From: Nymphaea colorata
Taxonomy: Eukaryota; Streptophyta; Magnoliopsida; Nymphaeales; Nymphaeaceae
NCBI RefSeq assembly: GCF_008831285.2
Contig: NC_045139.1
Span: 18,272,354 to 18,336,353 of the forward strand
Direction of reading: 5' to 3'
DNA length: 64,000 nucleotides
The position numbers and the translations under genes were made by a program. Positions 35,588-45,437 of the stretch are shown piece after piece. Numbering within the stretch: the first letter of the stretch is position 1; every line of letters begins with the position of its first letter. Below the pieces are notes generated by a model, which had not been told where the DNA came from, ran no database searches, and saw nothing but the letters and a program-made list of their open reading frames with translations.

Positions 35588-35624
35588 CCATGTGTGAATC
35601 ATAGACAGAGACAGAGACAGAGAG

Positions 35625-36431
35625 ATGGAGATTGTGGCAGAAGAAGAGAGCGTGATCTACCACTTCAGCCATGTCCATGCCCTGCAACTCAACCCGGCCC
35701 TCAAACCAGTTTCTTCCCAAAATGGCCGCAGCAAAACACATTGCTGCGGATCCGTCCTGGACGCGGCAGAGCCAGATCCGATCTATGGCTGCAACCGCTG
35801 CAACTTCTTCATCCACAAGGCCTGCGCCGAGCTGCTCCCTTACATCCGCCACCCGTCTCACCCTTCTCACACCCTCACCCTCGTCCCCACCTCCCCTTAC
35901 CTAGACTACGGCACCGCGGAATGCGATGCCTGTGCTAAGACCATCAATGGCGGTTTCTTCTACCACTGCACCCACTGCGACTACGATCTTCACTCCCACT
36001 GCGCCTTCCTCCCCCACTCCCTCGGCCATGGCTCCCACAGGCATCGCCTCTTCCTCGACTTTCCCTCTGCTTATGGCACAAGCGCTTTTGATTGCGACAT
36101 CTGCGGGGGAAGAATTGTGCGGAAGACATGGTTCTACCACTGTAGGGCGGCCTGCGACTATGAAGCTCATGTTGACTGCGCCGTCGCTCGGCCTGATGGT
36201 GCCGTAATTCCCCGAGAAGATCGAGCTGCAGATCGTGGTGCGGAGATTCACCACCATGGAGAGCAATCTGAAGGTGAGGATGAGGACGAACTTCAGAACC
36301 ATTTAGAAGTCGCCAGAAAATTGCTTCATATGAGAATGTTGGAGGGTTCTTCCCTTCAGCAACAGAAGATGCAGGAAATGGCCGTGAACCAATATGCAAA
36401 GGGACAAGCAATCAGAAACAGCATGTTCTGA
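35625..36431 (+). CDS. DC1-domain protein, three DC1 motifs and charged C-terminus
   Basis: Single exon, 268 residues. DC1 motifs at about 13-67 (HFSHVHALQL, CCG, YGCNRC, FIHKAC), 79-126 (HTLTLVP, CDAC, CTHCDYDLHSHC) and 137-185 (HRHRLFL, CDIC, AACDYEAHVDC). The third motif has an extra residue pair (HCRAACDYE, where paralogues have CxPCDF). Residues 190-268 are strongly charged with a long helix-prone segment (EDELQNHLEVARKLL) in place of the Pro-rich tail of its neighbours. The ATG follows an AGACAGAGAG leader. It is the most divergent member at the C-terminus. Function is unknown beyond zinc binding inferred from DC1. Confidence 0.92.
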   Translation: MEIVAEEESVIYHFSHVHALQLNPALKPVSSQNGRSKTHCCGSVLDAAEPDPIYGCNRCNFFIHKACAELLPYIRHPSHPSHTLTLVPTSPYLDYGTAECDACAKTINGGFFYHCTHCDYDLHSHCAFLPHSLGHGSHRHRLFLDFPSAYGTSAFDCDICGGRIVRKTWFYHCRAACDYEAHVDCAVARPDGAVIPREDRAADRGAEIHHHGEQSEGEDEDELQNHLEVARKLLHMRMLEGSSLQQQKMQEMAVNQYAKGQAIRNSMF

Positions 36432-39400
36432 ACGCAAACGAAACGGAAGTTATCACCGGTCGAGAAGGGTATAGACCAAATTAACGATGATATCTGGTTT
36501 TGTTTCTGCTCCCTTGCAGATCGATTCCTTCATGGAAGATATGATGGAAGAGCAAAGAGGCGATCGTAGTTGCAGAAGTGAAAGTTCCTAGCCAACAGTT
36601 TAAATTTGTAGTCATATTCATATAAAAACGTTGCTTTTAGTAAATTATGCACAATTCAGTTGCCAAAATAAGATTTCATGAATTTGATTATATCTAATCA
36701 TTTTGCTAGATTCATTTAGTTTTCCATAACATTCTGATCCCGTGCATGTTAAGACTTTGTTCCTTTGGTCGTCTGTTTGCTCTTTGATCTCGAACGATCA
36801 GATTATCGCAGATCCTAGCTTCACTTTACTTGTAACTTTTCTATTCTCAAACGATCCAAGACACTTTGTGTCTTTTTTATGCTGCACAACTAGCTGATTG
36901 ATTCGAACTCGCTGGAAAAAGCTCCGTTCATGCTCGACTTGTTTATAAACGAGCCAAGTTCACGCTTACAAAGATACTTAAAATGTTAAACGAGTTAAGT
37001 TTGAGTTTCAAGAACTCCACTCATTTATACTCGACTCGACTCGCAAACCAATACTCTATATAATACTGTCAAAACCGATTCACCAGTTTAACTTGGTAAA
37101 GACAAATTTTTACAAGTTATACTAACGCTTACATGAGTTAAACAAGTCAAAGAGTTACATAAATTAATGCTTACACAAGTTAAACTAATTAATGCTTACA
37201 AGAGTTAATGCCAAATGAGTTAACGCCTAAACTAGTTAAATAGGTTAAACGAGTCGAGTTCGAACTCGATTTTGTGAAGTCGAGTCGAGCTCGAGCTTGC
37301 TATAAGGAGCTCGACTTGAGTTCAAGCTTGAGTTTTTGAGCTGAATCGAGCTCTAGTAGCTGGCCAAGCTCGTGTTCGACTAGGCTTGTGTGCAGTCCTA
37401 GTGTCCTTTGGTTTCTTAGTGGATCCAGACGGAAATGAACATTGACAATTGAGGTTTATATGATGTTATGAATTTTGAAGCTCAGTGGGCAAACCTCTGA
37501 TCGGATACCAAAGGTAAAGGTCGTTGAGTTTTGAAAAATCTCTCCCATCTTAAATTTAAGATAGAAACCTTGAAACTCGTCCTGGACAATTCCTTGGAAA
37601 GTAGTAAATCCTGATTAACTCGTCTCATCATTTGAAATATTCCTCCGCAAACCTCTCAAACGTGCAAATGCGATCGACCGAAATTGGCGTTTGATTCGCC
37701 CTAGTTTAAGATCCTTAAAGGTCAAGAATGTAGATCTAAGGTCACACCCTCGACCCTCCCCTGATCTTTAAGTCTGACTTTTTGTCAATTTAAAAAAATA
37801 AATAAGGATTTTAAGTGTCTTAGCTAGGTTTAAACTAAGATCCATAATCTAATATTAATGAGCCATAGATTTTATGGTAGATCTATTGTCACATCAGATC
37901 CCTATGAGGTGCATGGATTTTAAATATGAAGTAATCATAAGTCGACCTAGTCTTTTGCCATAAGAATTTGATGTAAGTTTTACTTGGGAATGTTTTTATT
38001 TCATGGGTCTGTAATTCTTTCTTTCTGATTATTATTTTTTTATTTTTTCTTTTAATACTATTATTATTTTTAGTTAATTTCTCTCTCCTCATTATTAATT
38101 ATTGTACTTAAGCCAGGAAAAAAGCTTCACACAAAACTGTTTCAATGTAGGGCACAAGAAAATCTTTTCATCTCCCACAGTCCGTCATTTCCCCTTGAAA
38201 TCTGCCTTTTTAAGGTTTAAATATGAGATATATATATATATAAAAGAAGTATGAAACCTGTAGGTCCTAGCCTTTTAAGGAATCATCTTAATTAATCGTT
38301 GATTTTATCAAAACGAAAGATTGAAAGAAAAATAAAAAGAAAACAGTTTGGCTTTCTATATTTGTAACTTAATTTTTATTGTTTGATACTTTTAAATCAA
38401 CAGCCGAGATTATTTCAATCAAAGTTTACATGTGTGTGGCTTGGTAAGTATACAAGTGTGCACCATGGTGGTGCAAGCAACATGGCCTAACTGAATATAG
38501 GTAAACCTAAACTTAGTCAATGAGAATACCACATATTAGGGATGTCAATGGATTGAATTTCAATTACATCTACTGTTAATTTTATTTGTTTTTATGGATG
38601 TTCACATATTTATATTTGAAAGTGCACGAAAAAAAAGTCATATATGAATCTGAATCCAAAAACTGATTTCACAATCTGAATCAAATATTTGAATTCACAT
38701 CCCAAGTTTAAATTGATCTATCTTACTATCAAAATGCAGGGGATGTAAGGTGACCTTGCTTTTTCCAGGGTAAGAAGGGGTAGAGGAAATGCCTCAAGCC
38801 AATGTCTGAGTATCAGGCGCTACGGTGCTATAGGATATTAAGTCTGATCCAAATTTGAATTCGATAAAATATTTATGTATATCTGAATCTAAAATCTGAT
38901 CGTTTAATAAAATAATAATTTCTTCTTCATATATATCCAATTTCTTTTGAACTGTTCTTCCAAATTCTGCTTCCATGTGTGTGATATGTATGAATAGCTA
39001 TCCAACGAGCGTGTGCAAAGCTAATTTAGTTATATGTGTCATATTGTCTACTAATTTTCATGTGCCAATATAATTAATGACTAAAATACTTTTAGTTCAC
39101 ATTAAAAAAATTTGTAAAGACAAAAATGAAAATGAAAAAAAAAAGTAAAAAAAATATAAAAAACATTTTTTTAATAAACTATTAAAATGTTCTTTTTTTT
39201 TAGTACACAACTTTCTCTCGATGCAAATTAATAAGGGGTAAAAAGTCAACTAGGCTTGTTTGATGTCATGGTTAAATTTGAAATATTAAAGTTACCATAA
39301 GAAAAGTCATCGTAAAAAGTCGGGCCTCAAAGAGTCTTACTTTGAGGATTGGGTAAAATTACTCTCTTCTTCCATCCGATTTACCACAGTAATTCTTTCA

Positions 39401-39796
39401 ATGTGTGGTTGGAAAAGAGAAAGCCCAACAAAAACTTGCATAAAATTCCTTTGCATCAAATGGGGTCCTAAAGAGATCCGTTTGTTGCGCCCCCTTTCCC
39501 GTTGCGAAGATCAATGACCTCCCCTGCCAAATATGAACGTCTCCATATGTATAATATTGGAACAATGGAGGTAATGAAATCTTCAGTTTACCGTGAAACT
39601 CCAGTCTGCATATCAAATCCACCGCGGTCGGCCCTGAGTTTGCAGTAAGAACTCATATCATAAAATTTTTGTAGTCGACAACCCACGGTGTCTCACTCGA
39701 CTCGCCGTTTCGCCAAAGCAAATTTCCATTCGTCCACTTCGGCCATCGTAAGCGACAATGAAAAGCAGTACGCGTTAACTAGTAACTGTATCCCCC
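36432..39796. other. Intergenic, repeats only
   Basis: 36900-37380 is a dispersed repeat made of CGAGCTCGAG/GAGTCGAG words interleaved with GAGTTAA motifs; similar words occur at 5160-5200 and 13020-13380. 38537-38980 is an inverted copy of the R-GAT repeat, starting TTAGGGATGTCAATGG. 39000-39130 is the reverse complement of a stretch at 54640-54700 (TTTTAGTCATTAATTATA). No gene seen. Confidence 0.6.
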
Positions 39797-39936
39797 AAGT
39801 CAAGTCAACGGGCCCATGATTTAGCTCTTCATATGCATCATCGTCTTCCCCTTACCATTCACCGATCTACACAATATAGATCACTATCCATCTTCCCCTG
39901 TCATCGAAACTTTGAGAGAGACAGACAGTCAGAGAG
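39797..39936 (+). promoter_or_regulatory. Promoter of the split DC1 gene
   Basis: AAGTCAAGTCAAC at 39797-39809 (two W-box cores), then CCATGATTTAGCTCTTCATA, a TATA-like stretch and a GAGAGAGACAGACAG leader up to the ATG. The arrangement matches 50066-50171 and, with one W-box lost, 48604-48688. Upstream similarity to 49985-50060 also shows that the promoters were copied together. Confidence 0.5.
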
Positions 39937-40088
39937 ATGGAAGGAATTTATCCTGAAGAAGAGATGGGCTCGATCTATCACTCCAGCCATCTTCATGTTC
40001 TGCAGCTCATCCCCGCCGACCATGGCTGCCCCCAAACCCGCTGCTGCGATCCCACCGCCGCCGCCATGATGAACACGAAGAAGAGAAC

Positions 40089-40385
40089 TGTTAGAATTTG
40101 AGAGAAAGAGGAGGAAGGAGAGTGCACGCACGGATTTACGTGGTTCGGATTTGTAAATCCTACATCCACGGCAAAAACATCACGCAGTCTCGCTCTGGTT
40201 TTCCATTACATTATTTTCCAGACTTACAAGGAATAGATATACGTTGGGGAAAGATTTACAATAAAAGAATATTTCTCAACGTCCCATTAACGGCTAGATG
40301 AGGCATGAATGGCAACAGTAGCAGAGTTAATAAGGAAGGAAAACTTGCCAAATCCATGCGTGATGTTGCAACGGTTTTCTCATCA
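40089..40385 (-). repeat. 3' LTR of the copia element
   Basis: 297 bases, TGTTAGAATT to TTCTCATCA as read on the plus strand. It differs from the partner at three sites (A/G near 40180, A/G near 40235, G/T near 40250). The stop of the polyprotein (40383-40385) overlaps its first bases. Confidence 0.98.
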
Positions 40386-41783
40386 CTCCCCCTCAAGTGG
40401 GGCGTACAAGTCATGGCAGCCCCACTTGTTAATAGCATCATGTAATTCTTTTCTTGATATCGCTTTGGTTAATCCATCTGCAAGTTGTCTTGAGCTCGGT
40501 GTGAAGGGAGTACTGATTTCACCATTTTGAACTTTTTCTCGTATGAAATGACAGTCAATTTCTATATGTTTTGTTCTTTCATGAAACACAGCATTTGCTG
40601 CGATGTGTATAGCAGCTTGATTGTCGCAATGCATTGGCGTGGGAGAATTGAATTCTAAGCCAATTTCAAATAAAAGAGTGCGAATCCAAATGATTTCACT
40701 AGCTGTAGTGGCCATCGCCCTGTACTCTGCTTCTGCACTGGACCTAGAAGTGACTCGTTGTTTCTTACTTCGCCAAGATACAAGGTTCTCACCCACGTAA
40801 ATACAATAACCGGTAGTGGATTTACGATCTGTGCTTCCTCCCCAATCTGCATCAGAATATGCTCTAATGTTAACATGACCATTTCGTTTATATAATAATC
40901 CTTGGCCGGGAGACTTTTTCAAATACTTGAGAATCCGTTCAACCATATTCCAATGTTTCTCAGTTGGATCATGCATATGTTGACTAACAAGGTTTACTGC
41001 GTAGGTGATGTCGGGTCTTGTAACAGTGAGATATATAAGTTTCCCTACCAATCGTTGATATCTTGAAATTTCTGGGATGTCATTTCTCTTTGTGATATCT
41101 TCTTTGTGGTTGAAAACCATAGGTGTATCTGCAGGGCGACATCCAAGTTTTCCGGTTTCTTTGAGTAGATCAATGACATATTTTCTTTGTGACATAAACA
41201 ACCCTTTCCTTGACTGAGCAATCTCTATCCCTAGAAAATATTTTAACCTTCCCAAATCCTTTATGTCGAAGGTTTTCTGAAGCAATTCTTTTGCGTCCTT
41301 GATTTTGAGACCGTTGCTACCTGTGATAATTATGTCATCTACATATATAAGCACCAAAGTAATGTCATTGTCTTTCTTACTGATAAACAGAGAGTTGTCG
41401 GCTTTGCTCCTATAGAATCCATATTGTTCGAGAGCTTTGCTCAATTTGAAGTGCCACATTCGAGGAGATTGTTTAAGTCCGTATATCGATTTTCGTAACT
41501 TGCATACTGATGTAGAGTTCTCTTGAGACCATCCAGGAGGTAGCTTCATATATACTTCTTCTTGTAAGTCTCCCTGCAAAAAGGCATTTTTTACATCTAA
41601 TTGAAATAATGGCCAATCATAATTACAAGCGATCGAGAGCAATATTCGAACAGTATTCATCTTGGCTACCGGGGCAAAAGTTTCCTCATAATCCAATCCT
41701 TGTGTTTGAGTGTACCCTTTTGCAACAAGCCTAGCCTTGTATCTTTCCACTGTACCATCGCTATTGTATTTGATTTTAAAAAC
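40383..41783 (-). CDS. copia pol, reverse transcriptase and RNase H part
   Basis: Continues in the same frame as the gag-integrase part after an in-frame TGA; the first Met available is at 41750. Visible marks are ETFAPVAK, the LDVKNAFLQG segment, YVDD (about residue 137 counted from that Met), the DADWGG and SSAEAEYRAM motifs of RNase H, and an HIEIDCHFIREK segment near the end. All catalytic motifs expected of this part look intact. It would be translated only by read-through of the stop or from an internal start, so as it stands it is a disabled part of a polyprotein. Confidence 0.93.
   Translation of the reverse strand, partial: VFKIKYNSDGTVERYKARLVAKGYTQTQGLDYEETFAPVAKMNTVRILLSIACNYDWPLFQLDVKNAFLQGDLQEEVYMKLPPGWSQENSTSVCKLRKSIYGLKQSPRMWHFKLSKALEQYGFYRSKADNSLFISKKDNDITLVLIYVDDIIITGSNGLKIKDAKELLQKTFDIKDLGRLKYFLGIEIAQSRKGLFMSQRKYVIDLLKETGKLGCRPADTPMVFNHKEDITKRNDIPEISRYQRLVGKLIYLTVTRPDITYAVNLVSQHMHDPTEKHWNMVERILKYLKKSPGQGLLYKRNGHVNIRAYSDADWGGSTDRKSTTGYCIYVGENLVSWRSKKQRVTSRSSAEAEYRAMATTASEIIWIRTLLFEIGLEFNSPTPMHCDNQAAIHIAANAVFHERTKHIEIDCHFIREKVQNGEISTPFTPSSRQLADGLTKAISRKELHDAINKWGCHDLYAPLEGE
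40386..40397 (-). promoter_or_regulatory. Polypurine tract of the copia element
   Basis: CTTGAGGGGGAG on the minus strand, directly before the 3' LTR; it primes plus-strand DNA synthesis in LTR elements. It also encodes the last residues of the polyprotein. Confidence 0.9.
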
Positions 41784-44615
41784 TCATTTGCAGCCAACTA
41801 CGCGTTTTCCTTCAGGCAATTGAGTAATTTCCCATGTTTGATTTTTGTTTAGGGCATCAATCTCTTCCTGCATGGCTTTGATCCAAACGGGGTTATCTTT
41901 GGCCTCCTCATATGATCTTGGTTCTACTTCTTTTTCTATGGTGGCCAAAAAAGCACAGTGTTTCTCGGAGAAATTTTTGAATGTCACACATTTTTCGATG
42001 GGATGCATGACTGCCTTGTATGTAACATAATCTTTCAAGTGCCTAGGCGCTTGAATGATTCTTTGTGATCTTCTTGGCTCGGCGACTCCAGTTGTGTGGC
42101 CTTCAATTTCAACTTCATGAGCTCCCATGCTTTCGATCAAGGTTTGCACTTGAGCTTCTTCTTGTTCATTTGGATATCCTTGGTTTGTAGAAATAGCGAC
42201 CAAATCATCATATATGCTAATATTTGGTAAGGTAGTCTCCCCCTGTCGCCTTTCTTGATGACGGTGATTTTTAAAATATGGCACTGACTCATCAAATTTG
42301 ACATCTCTAGAAATATACATGCGCTGGTCATGAGGGTTGTAGCATCTATAGCCCTTTTTGCTGACTGAATATCCCATAAACACACATTTGTGAGCTTTCG
42401 GACTAAGTTTGTCGCGTTCAGTTTTGTCGATCATAACATACACGGTACTGCCAAACAACTTCAAGTGATTGATACTGATCTTGCGCCCAGTAAGGATGTG
42501 AAGTGGTGATCTTCCTCTTAGTCTGCAACTAGGAGTTCGGTTAATCAAATAGCAAGCACTCATAATCGCCTCGCTCCAAAACTGTTTAGGCATACAAGAC
42601 TGAAAAAGTAAGGAACGAGTAATTTCAAGAATATGACGATTTTTCCTCTCGACTACTCCATTTTGTTGCGGAGTTTTTACACATGAGTATTGATGCATCA
42701 TACCACTCGTATTTTCAAAATTTTCAAAAAAACAATTTTTAAACTCAGTCCCATTATCAGTTCTCAAGGTCTTAATACGAACATTGTATTGAGTTCTTAC
42801 CATATTATAGTAAATCACAAAATTTTCAAAAACTTGGTCCTTGGAATTAAGAAGATATAACCAAGTTACCTTAGAGAAATCATCAATAAAAGATAAGTAG
42901 TATTTAAAACCATTATAAGAGACTACTGGGGCAGGACCCCAAACATCGGCATGTACCAAATCAAATGGTTTACTAGCAATAGTTTCAGACAAACCAAAAG
43001 GAGGGCGAGTCATTTTCGCATATTGACAAATTTCACACACATGTAAGTCAAATATTTCATGAGGAAAAACTAAAGACATGACTCTATTGGAGGGGTGACC
43101 AAGTCTGCAATGCCACAAGTGAAAATCAAATCCCGAACTAGCAATCATAGCAACATTATGATTTTGATTGATCACATACACTCCATTCTCTTCTTTTCCT
43201 TCACCAATCGTCCTCTTCGTCAACCTGTCCTGAAAGATTACATTGTTGGGAGAAAAAATAACATTGCAATTTAGATCATGTGTAATCTTAGAGACAGATA
43301 AAAGATTGGATGCAAGATTAGGCATATAAAGAGTCTTCAATTCCTTTTCAAAGAGATTTGTTTTTCCAACTCCAACAATTTTAAGGGAGGTACCATCAGC
43401 TATAGTGACAGTTCTATTTTCACTTTTATTTTCTATATCTTTCAAGTTATTGTGAAAACAAGACATATGTTCGGATGCGCCGGAATCCACGATCCAAGAG
43501 TATTTTCTAGTAAGAGAGAAGTTTGAATTCATACCTGGCTGATTCCCGGGTGAAGTGAATGCCGATGCGGCTGTTACCGTGTTGGTGTGTCTCTGGCCAT
43601 TCATATTTTTAATCATCTTTGCAATAGTGGCAAGTGTAACCTCACCTTCGTCGGATTGAACATCGGACTGAACTAGCTGGGCCTGAGGCTTATACTGCTG
43701 CTTTGGAAAATCTCCCTTGTTTGTAGGTTTTTCGTGTAAATTCCAGCACTTTTCTCGAACATGCCCTTCTTTTTTGCAATAAGTGCACACTGGTCGTTTG
43801 CCTCTATTTATGAACGACTGCTGAGCTTCTATTTTTCCTTCAAATCTTTTGCTGGCCGAGACATTAAAAGCAACTTTTTCAATATTTTCACTGGTGGTTT
43901 TAGTATCAATAGTGTCACTGGTCTTCATCACCTTTCTCCTTTTCTCTTCTCGTAAAAGGGTGTTACACACCATATCCAAAGAGGGCAAATCAGGGGTCAT
44001 TAATATTTGGCTTCTTGCTTGTTCATAATCCTCGCCTAAACCAGCTAAGAGTTTGAAAGTTCTTTCTTGGTCTCGCTGCCTCTTAATGCGAGCAAGATCG
44101 GTTGAGAGGGGGCAATGTGAGTCCATCTCATTCCACTTTCCTTTGAGTGTAGCAATATAGTCACTCAAGGACATATGACCTTTCTTCAACTCATAGATTT
44201 CATGGGAGAGTTGATACATGCGCGCCGTACTATATTTTTCACTATATAATTCTTTAGCAGCATTCCATATTTCTTCGGCCGTATCAAAGTAATAAAAGCT
44301 TTCAGCGATTTTATAATCCATCGAGTTTAATAACCAAGACATGACCATATGATTTCCAGACTCCCATTCATCATAGTTAGGATCGTCAATGGCTGGTTTT
44401 GGTTTTTTTCCATTAACGTACCCTAGTTTAAGTTTCCCACTCAAAAACAAAGTAGCAGCTTTGGACCATGACATATAATTTAAGCCATTTAATGGAACAT
44501 TTGTAATTTTGAGAATAGTGGTACCTGTCTCCACGACGATATGTTGTTGTGTAGAAGATCCATTTGTCGAGTTCTGTCCCTGAGAGTCATTGGTTCCATC
44601 GTACGACGATGCCAT
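41784..44615 (-). CDS. copia gag, protease and integrase, ended by nonsense codon
   Basis: 943 residues. Gag occupies about 1-270. A CCHC zinc knuckle lies at about 277-290 (CTYCKKEGHVREKC). The protease site is DSGA at 377-380. A GAG-pre-integrase motif (LWHCRLGHPSNRV) and the integrase core (HADVWGP, TDNGTEF, QNGVVERKNR) follow. The frame stops at TGA (41784-41786) at a position where copia elements normally have Trp at the start of the reverse transcriptase region. A single G to A change on the coding strand explains it, and the frame is open on both sides. Confidence 0.95.
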   Translation of the reverse strand: MASSYDGTNDSQGQNSTNGSSTQQHIVVETGTTILKITNVPLNGLNYMSWSKAATLFLSGKLKLGYVNGKKPKPAIDDPNYDEWESGNHMVMSWLLNSMDYKIAESFYYFDTAEEIWNAAKELYSEKYSTARMYQLSHEIYELKKGHMSLSDYIATLKGKWNEMDSHCPLSTDLARIKRQRDQERTFKLLAGLGEDYEQARSQILMTPDLPSLDMVCNTLLREEKRRKVMKTSDTIDTKTTSENIEKVAFNVSASKRFEGKIEAQQSFINRGKRPVCTYCKKEGHVREKCWNLHEKPTNKGDFPKQQYKPQAQLVQSDVQSDEGEVTLATIAKMIKNMNGQRHTNTVTAASAFTSPGNQPGMNSNFSLTRKYSWIVDSGASEHMSCFHNNLKDIENKSENRTVTIADGTSLKIVGVGKTNLFEKELKTLYMPNLASNLLSVSKITHDLNCNVIFSPNNVIFQDRLTKRTIGEGKEENGVYVINQNHNVAMIASSGFDFHLWHCRLGHPSNRVMSLVFPHEIFDLHVCEICQYAKMTRPPFGLSETIASKPFDLVHADVWGPAPVVSYNGFKYYLSFIDDFSKVTWLYLLNSKDQVFENFVIYYNMVRTQYNVRIKTLRTDNGTEFKNCFFENFENTSGMMHQYSCVKTPQQNGVVERKNRHILEITRSLLFQSCMPKQFWSEAIMSACYLINRTPSCRLRGRSPLHILTGRKISINHLKLFGSTVYVMIDKTERDKLSPKAHKCVFMGYSVSKKGYRCYNPHDQRMYISRDVKFDESVPYFKNHRHQERRQGETTLPNISIYDDLVAISTNQGYPNEQEEAQVQTLIESMGAHEVEIEGHTTGVAEPRRSQRIIQAPRHLKDYVTYKAVMHPIEKCVTFKNFSEKHCAFLATIEKEVEPRSYEEAKDNPVWIKAMQEEIDALNKNQTWEITQLPEGKRVVGCK

Positions 44616-45129
44616 GGATAAGTAAGAAAATAAAAAAAGAACTTGACCCTTTGAAGGCTATCACTGCTTTATGATCAACTGAACATAGAGGATGAAGAAT
44701 ATCACATAGAACAAAAACGTCCTTATCAGATTTGGGGAGCGGATGAGAGTTGGTCACTGGCTGTCTCACACAACTTCGTGAAAAAAAAACGGAACTGCAA
44801 AAATCGACTGCTTCCTCCAGAGTTCTCCAAAAAAATATGGGATAGTGCAGGAACGATCTTCAAAGACCTAGAATTCAATTCGTTCCATGCTCGACAGCTG
44901 AGATTATGGGAGAAAACAACGCCATAGGTTGGAATCACGGACTGAGCAGAGACTCCTCTGTCGGTCCTCTGTTTTCAAGCGTTGCGTCTATCTCTGTCCG
45001 TTCTTCCTGTACTCCACAGCAACTCCTATCGCTGGAATTCTCACAGTCGACAGAATTTCTCTGCTGCATATGTCAGAGATGAACCGATTCAGCTCCTCAC
45101 TAATTATCTCCAAGTGCTCAGGTAAACTT

Positions 45130-45140
45130 CTCTGATACCA
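45130..45140 (-). promoter_or_regulatory. Primer-binding site (initiator Met tRNA)
   Basis: TGGTATCAGAG on the minus strand, adjacent to the 5' LTR. This is the standard complement of the 3' end of plant initiator methionine tRNA used by many copia elements. Confidence 0.93.
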
Positions 45141-45437
45141 TGTTAGAATTTGAGAGAAAGAGGAGGAAGGAGAGTGCACGCACGGATTTACGTGGTTCGG
45201 ATTTGTAAATCCTACATCCACGGCAAAAACGTCACGCAGTCTCGCTCTGGTTTTCCATTACATTATTTTCCAGACTTACAAGGAATGGATATACGTTGGG
45301 TAAAGATTTACAATAAAAGAATATTTCTCAACGTCCCATTAACGGCTAGATGAGGCATGAATGGCAACAGTAGCAGAGTTAATAAGGAAGGAAAACTTGC
45401 CAAATCCATGCGTGATGTTGCAACGGTTTTCTCATCA
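45141..45437 (-). repeat. 5' LTR of the copia element
   Basis: 297 bases, partner of 40089-40385 with three mismatches. Its plus-strand sequence contains an ATG at 45357 that opens a frame running without stop into the DC1 coding sequence. Confidence 0.98.

Larger units (their letters stand above)
40089..45437 (-). mobile_element. Young Ty1/copia LTR retrotransposon
   Basis: 5,349 bases bounded by two 297-base LTRs with three mismatches between them, TG...CA ends and a 5-bp target duplication AGAAC (40084-40088 and 45438-45442). The element runs on the minus strand. A primer-binding site TGGTATCAGAG abuts the 5' LTR, and the purine tract CTTGAGGGGGAG abuts the 3' LTR. Domain order gag, protease, integrase, reverse transcriptase, RNase H marks it as copia. 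One nonsense codon near 41784 breaks the polyprotein, so this copy is non-autonomous unless suppressed or helped in trans. The leader between LTR and gag is about 525 bases. Confidence 0.98.

Noticed and set aside
35475-35938. Frames on both strands across the TA array near 35500
   Set aside because: Microsatellite translation joined to out-of-frame DC1 sequence.
36900-37380. Regular GAGTCGAG/GAGCTCGAG words that suggested a CRISPR-like or satellite array
   Set aside because: Spacing is irregular and similar words occur elsewhere in the window; it is a dispersed plant repeat.
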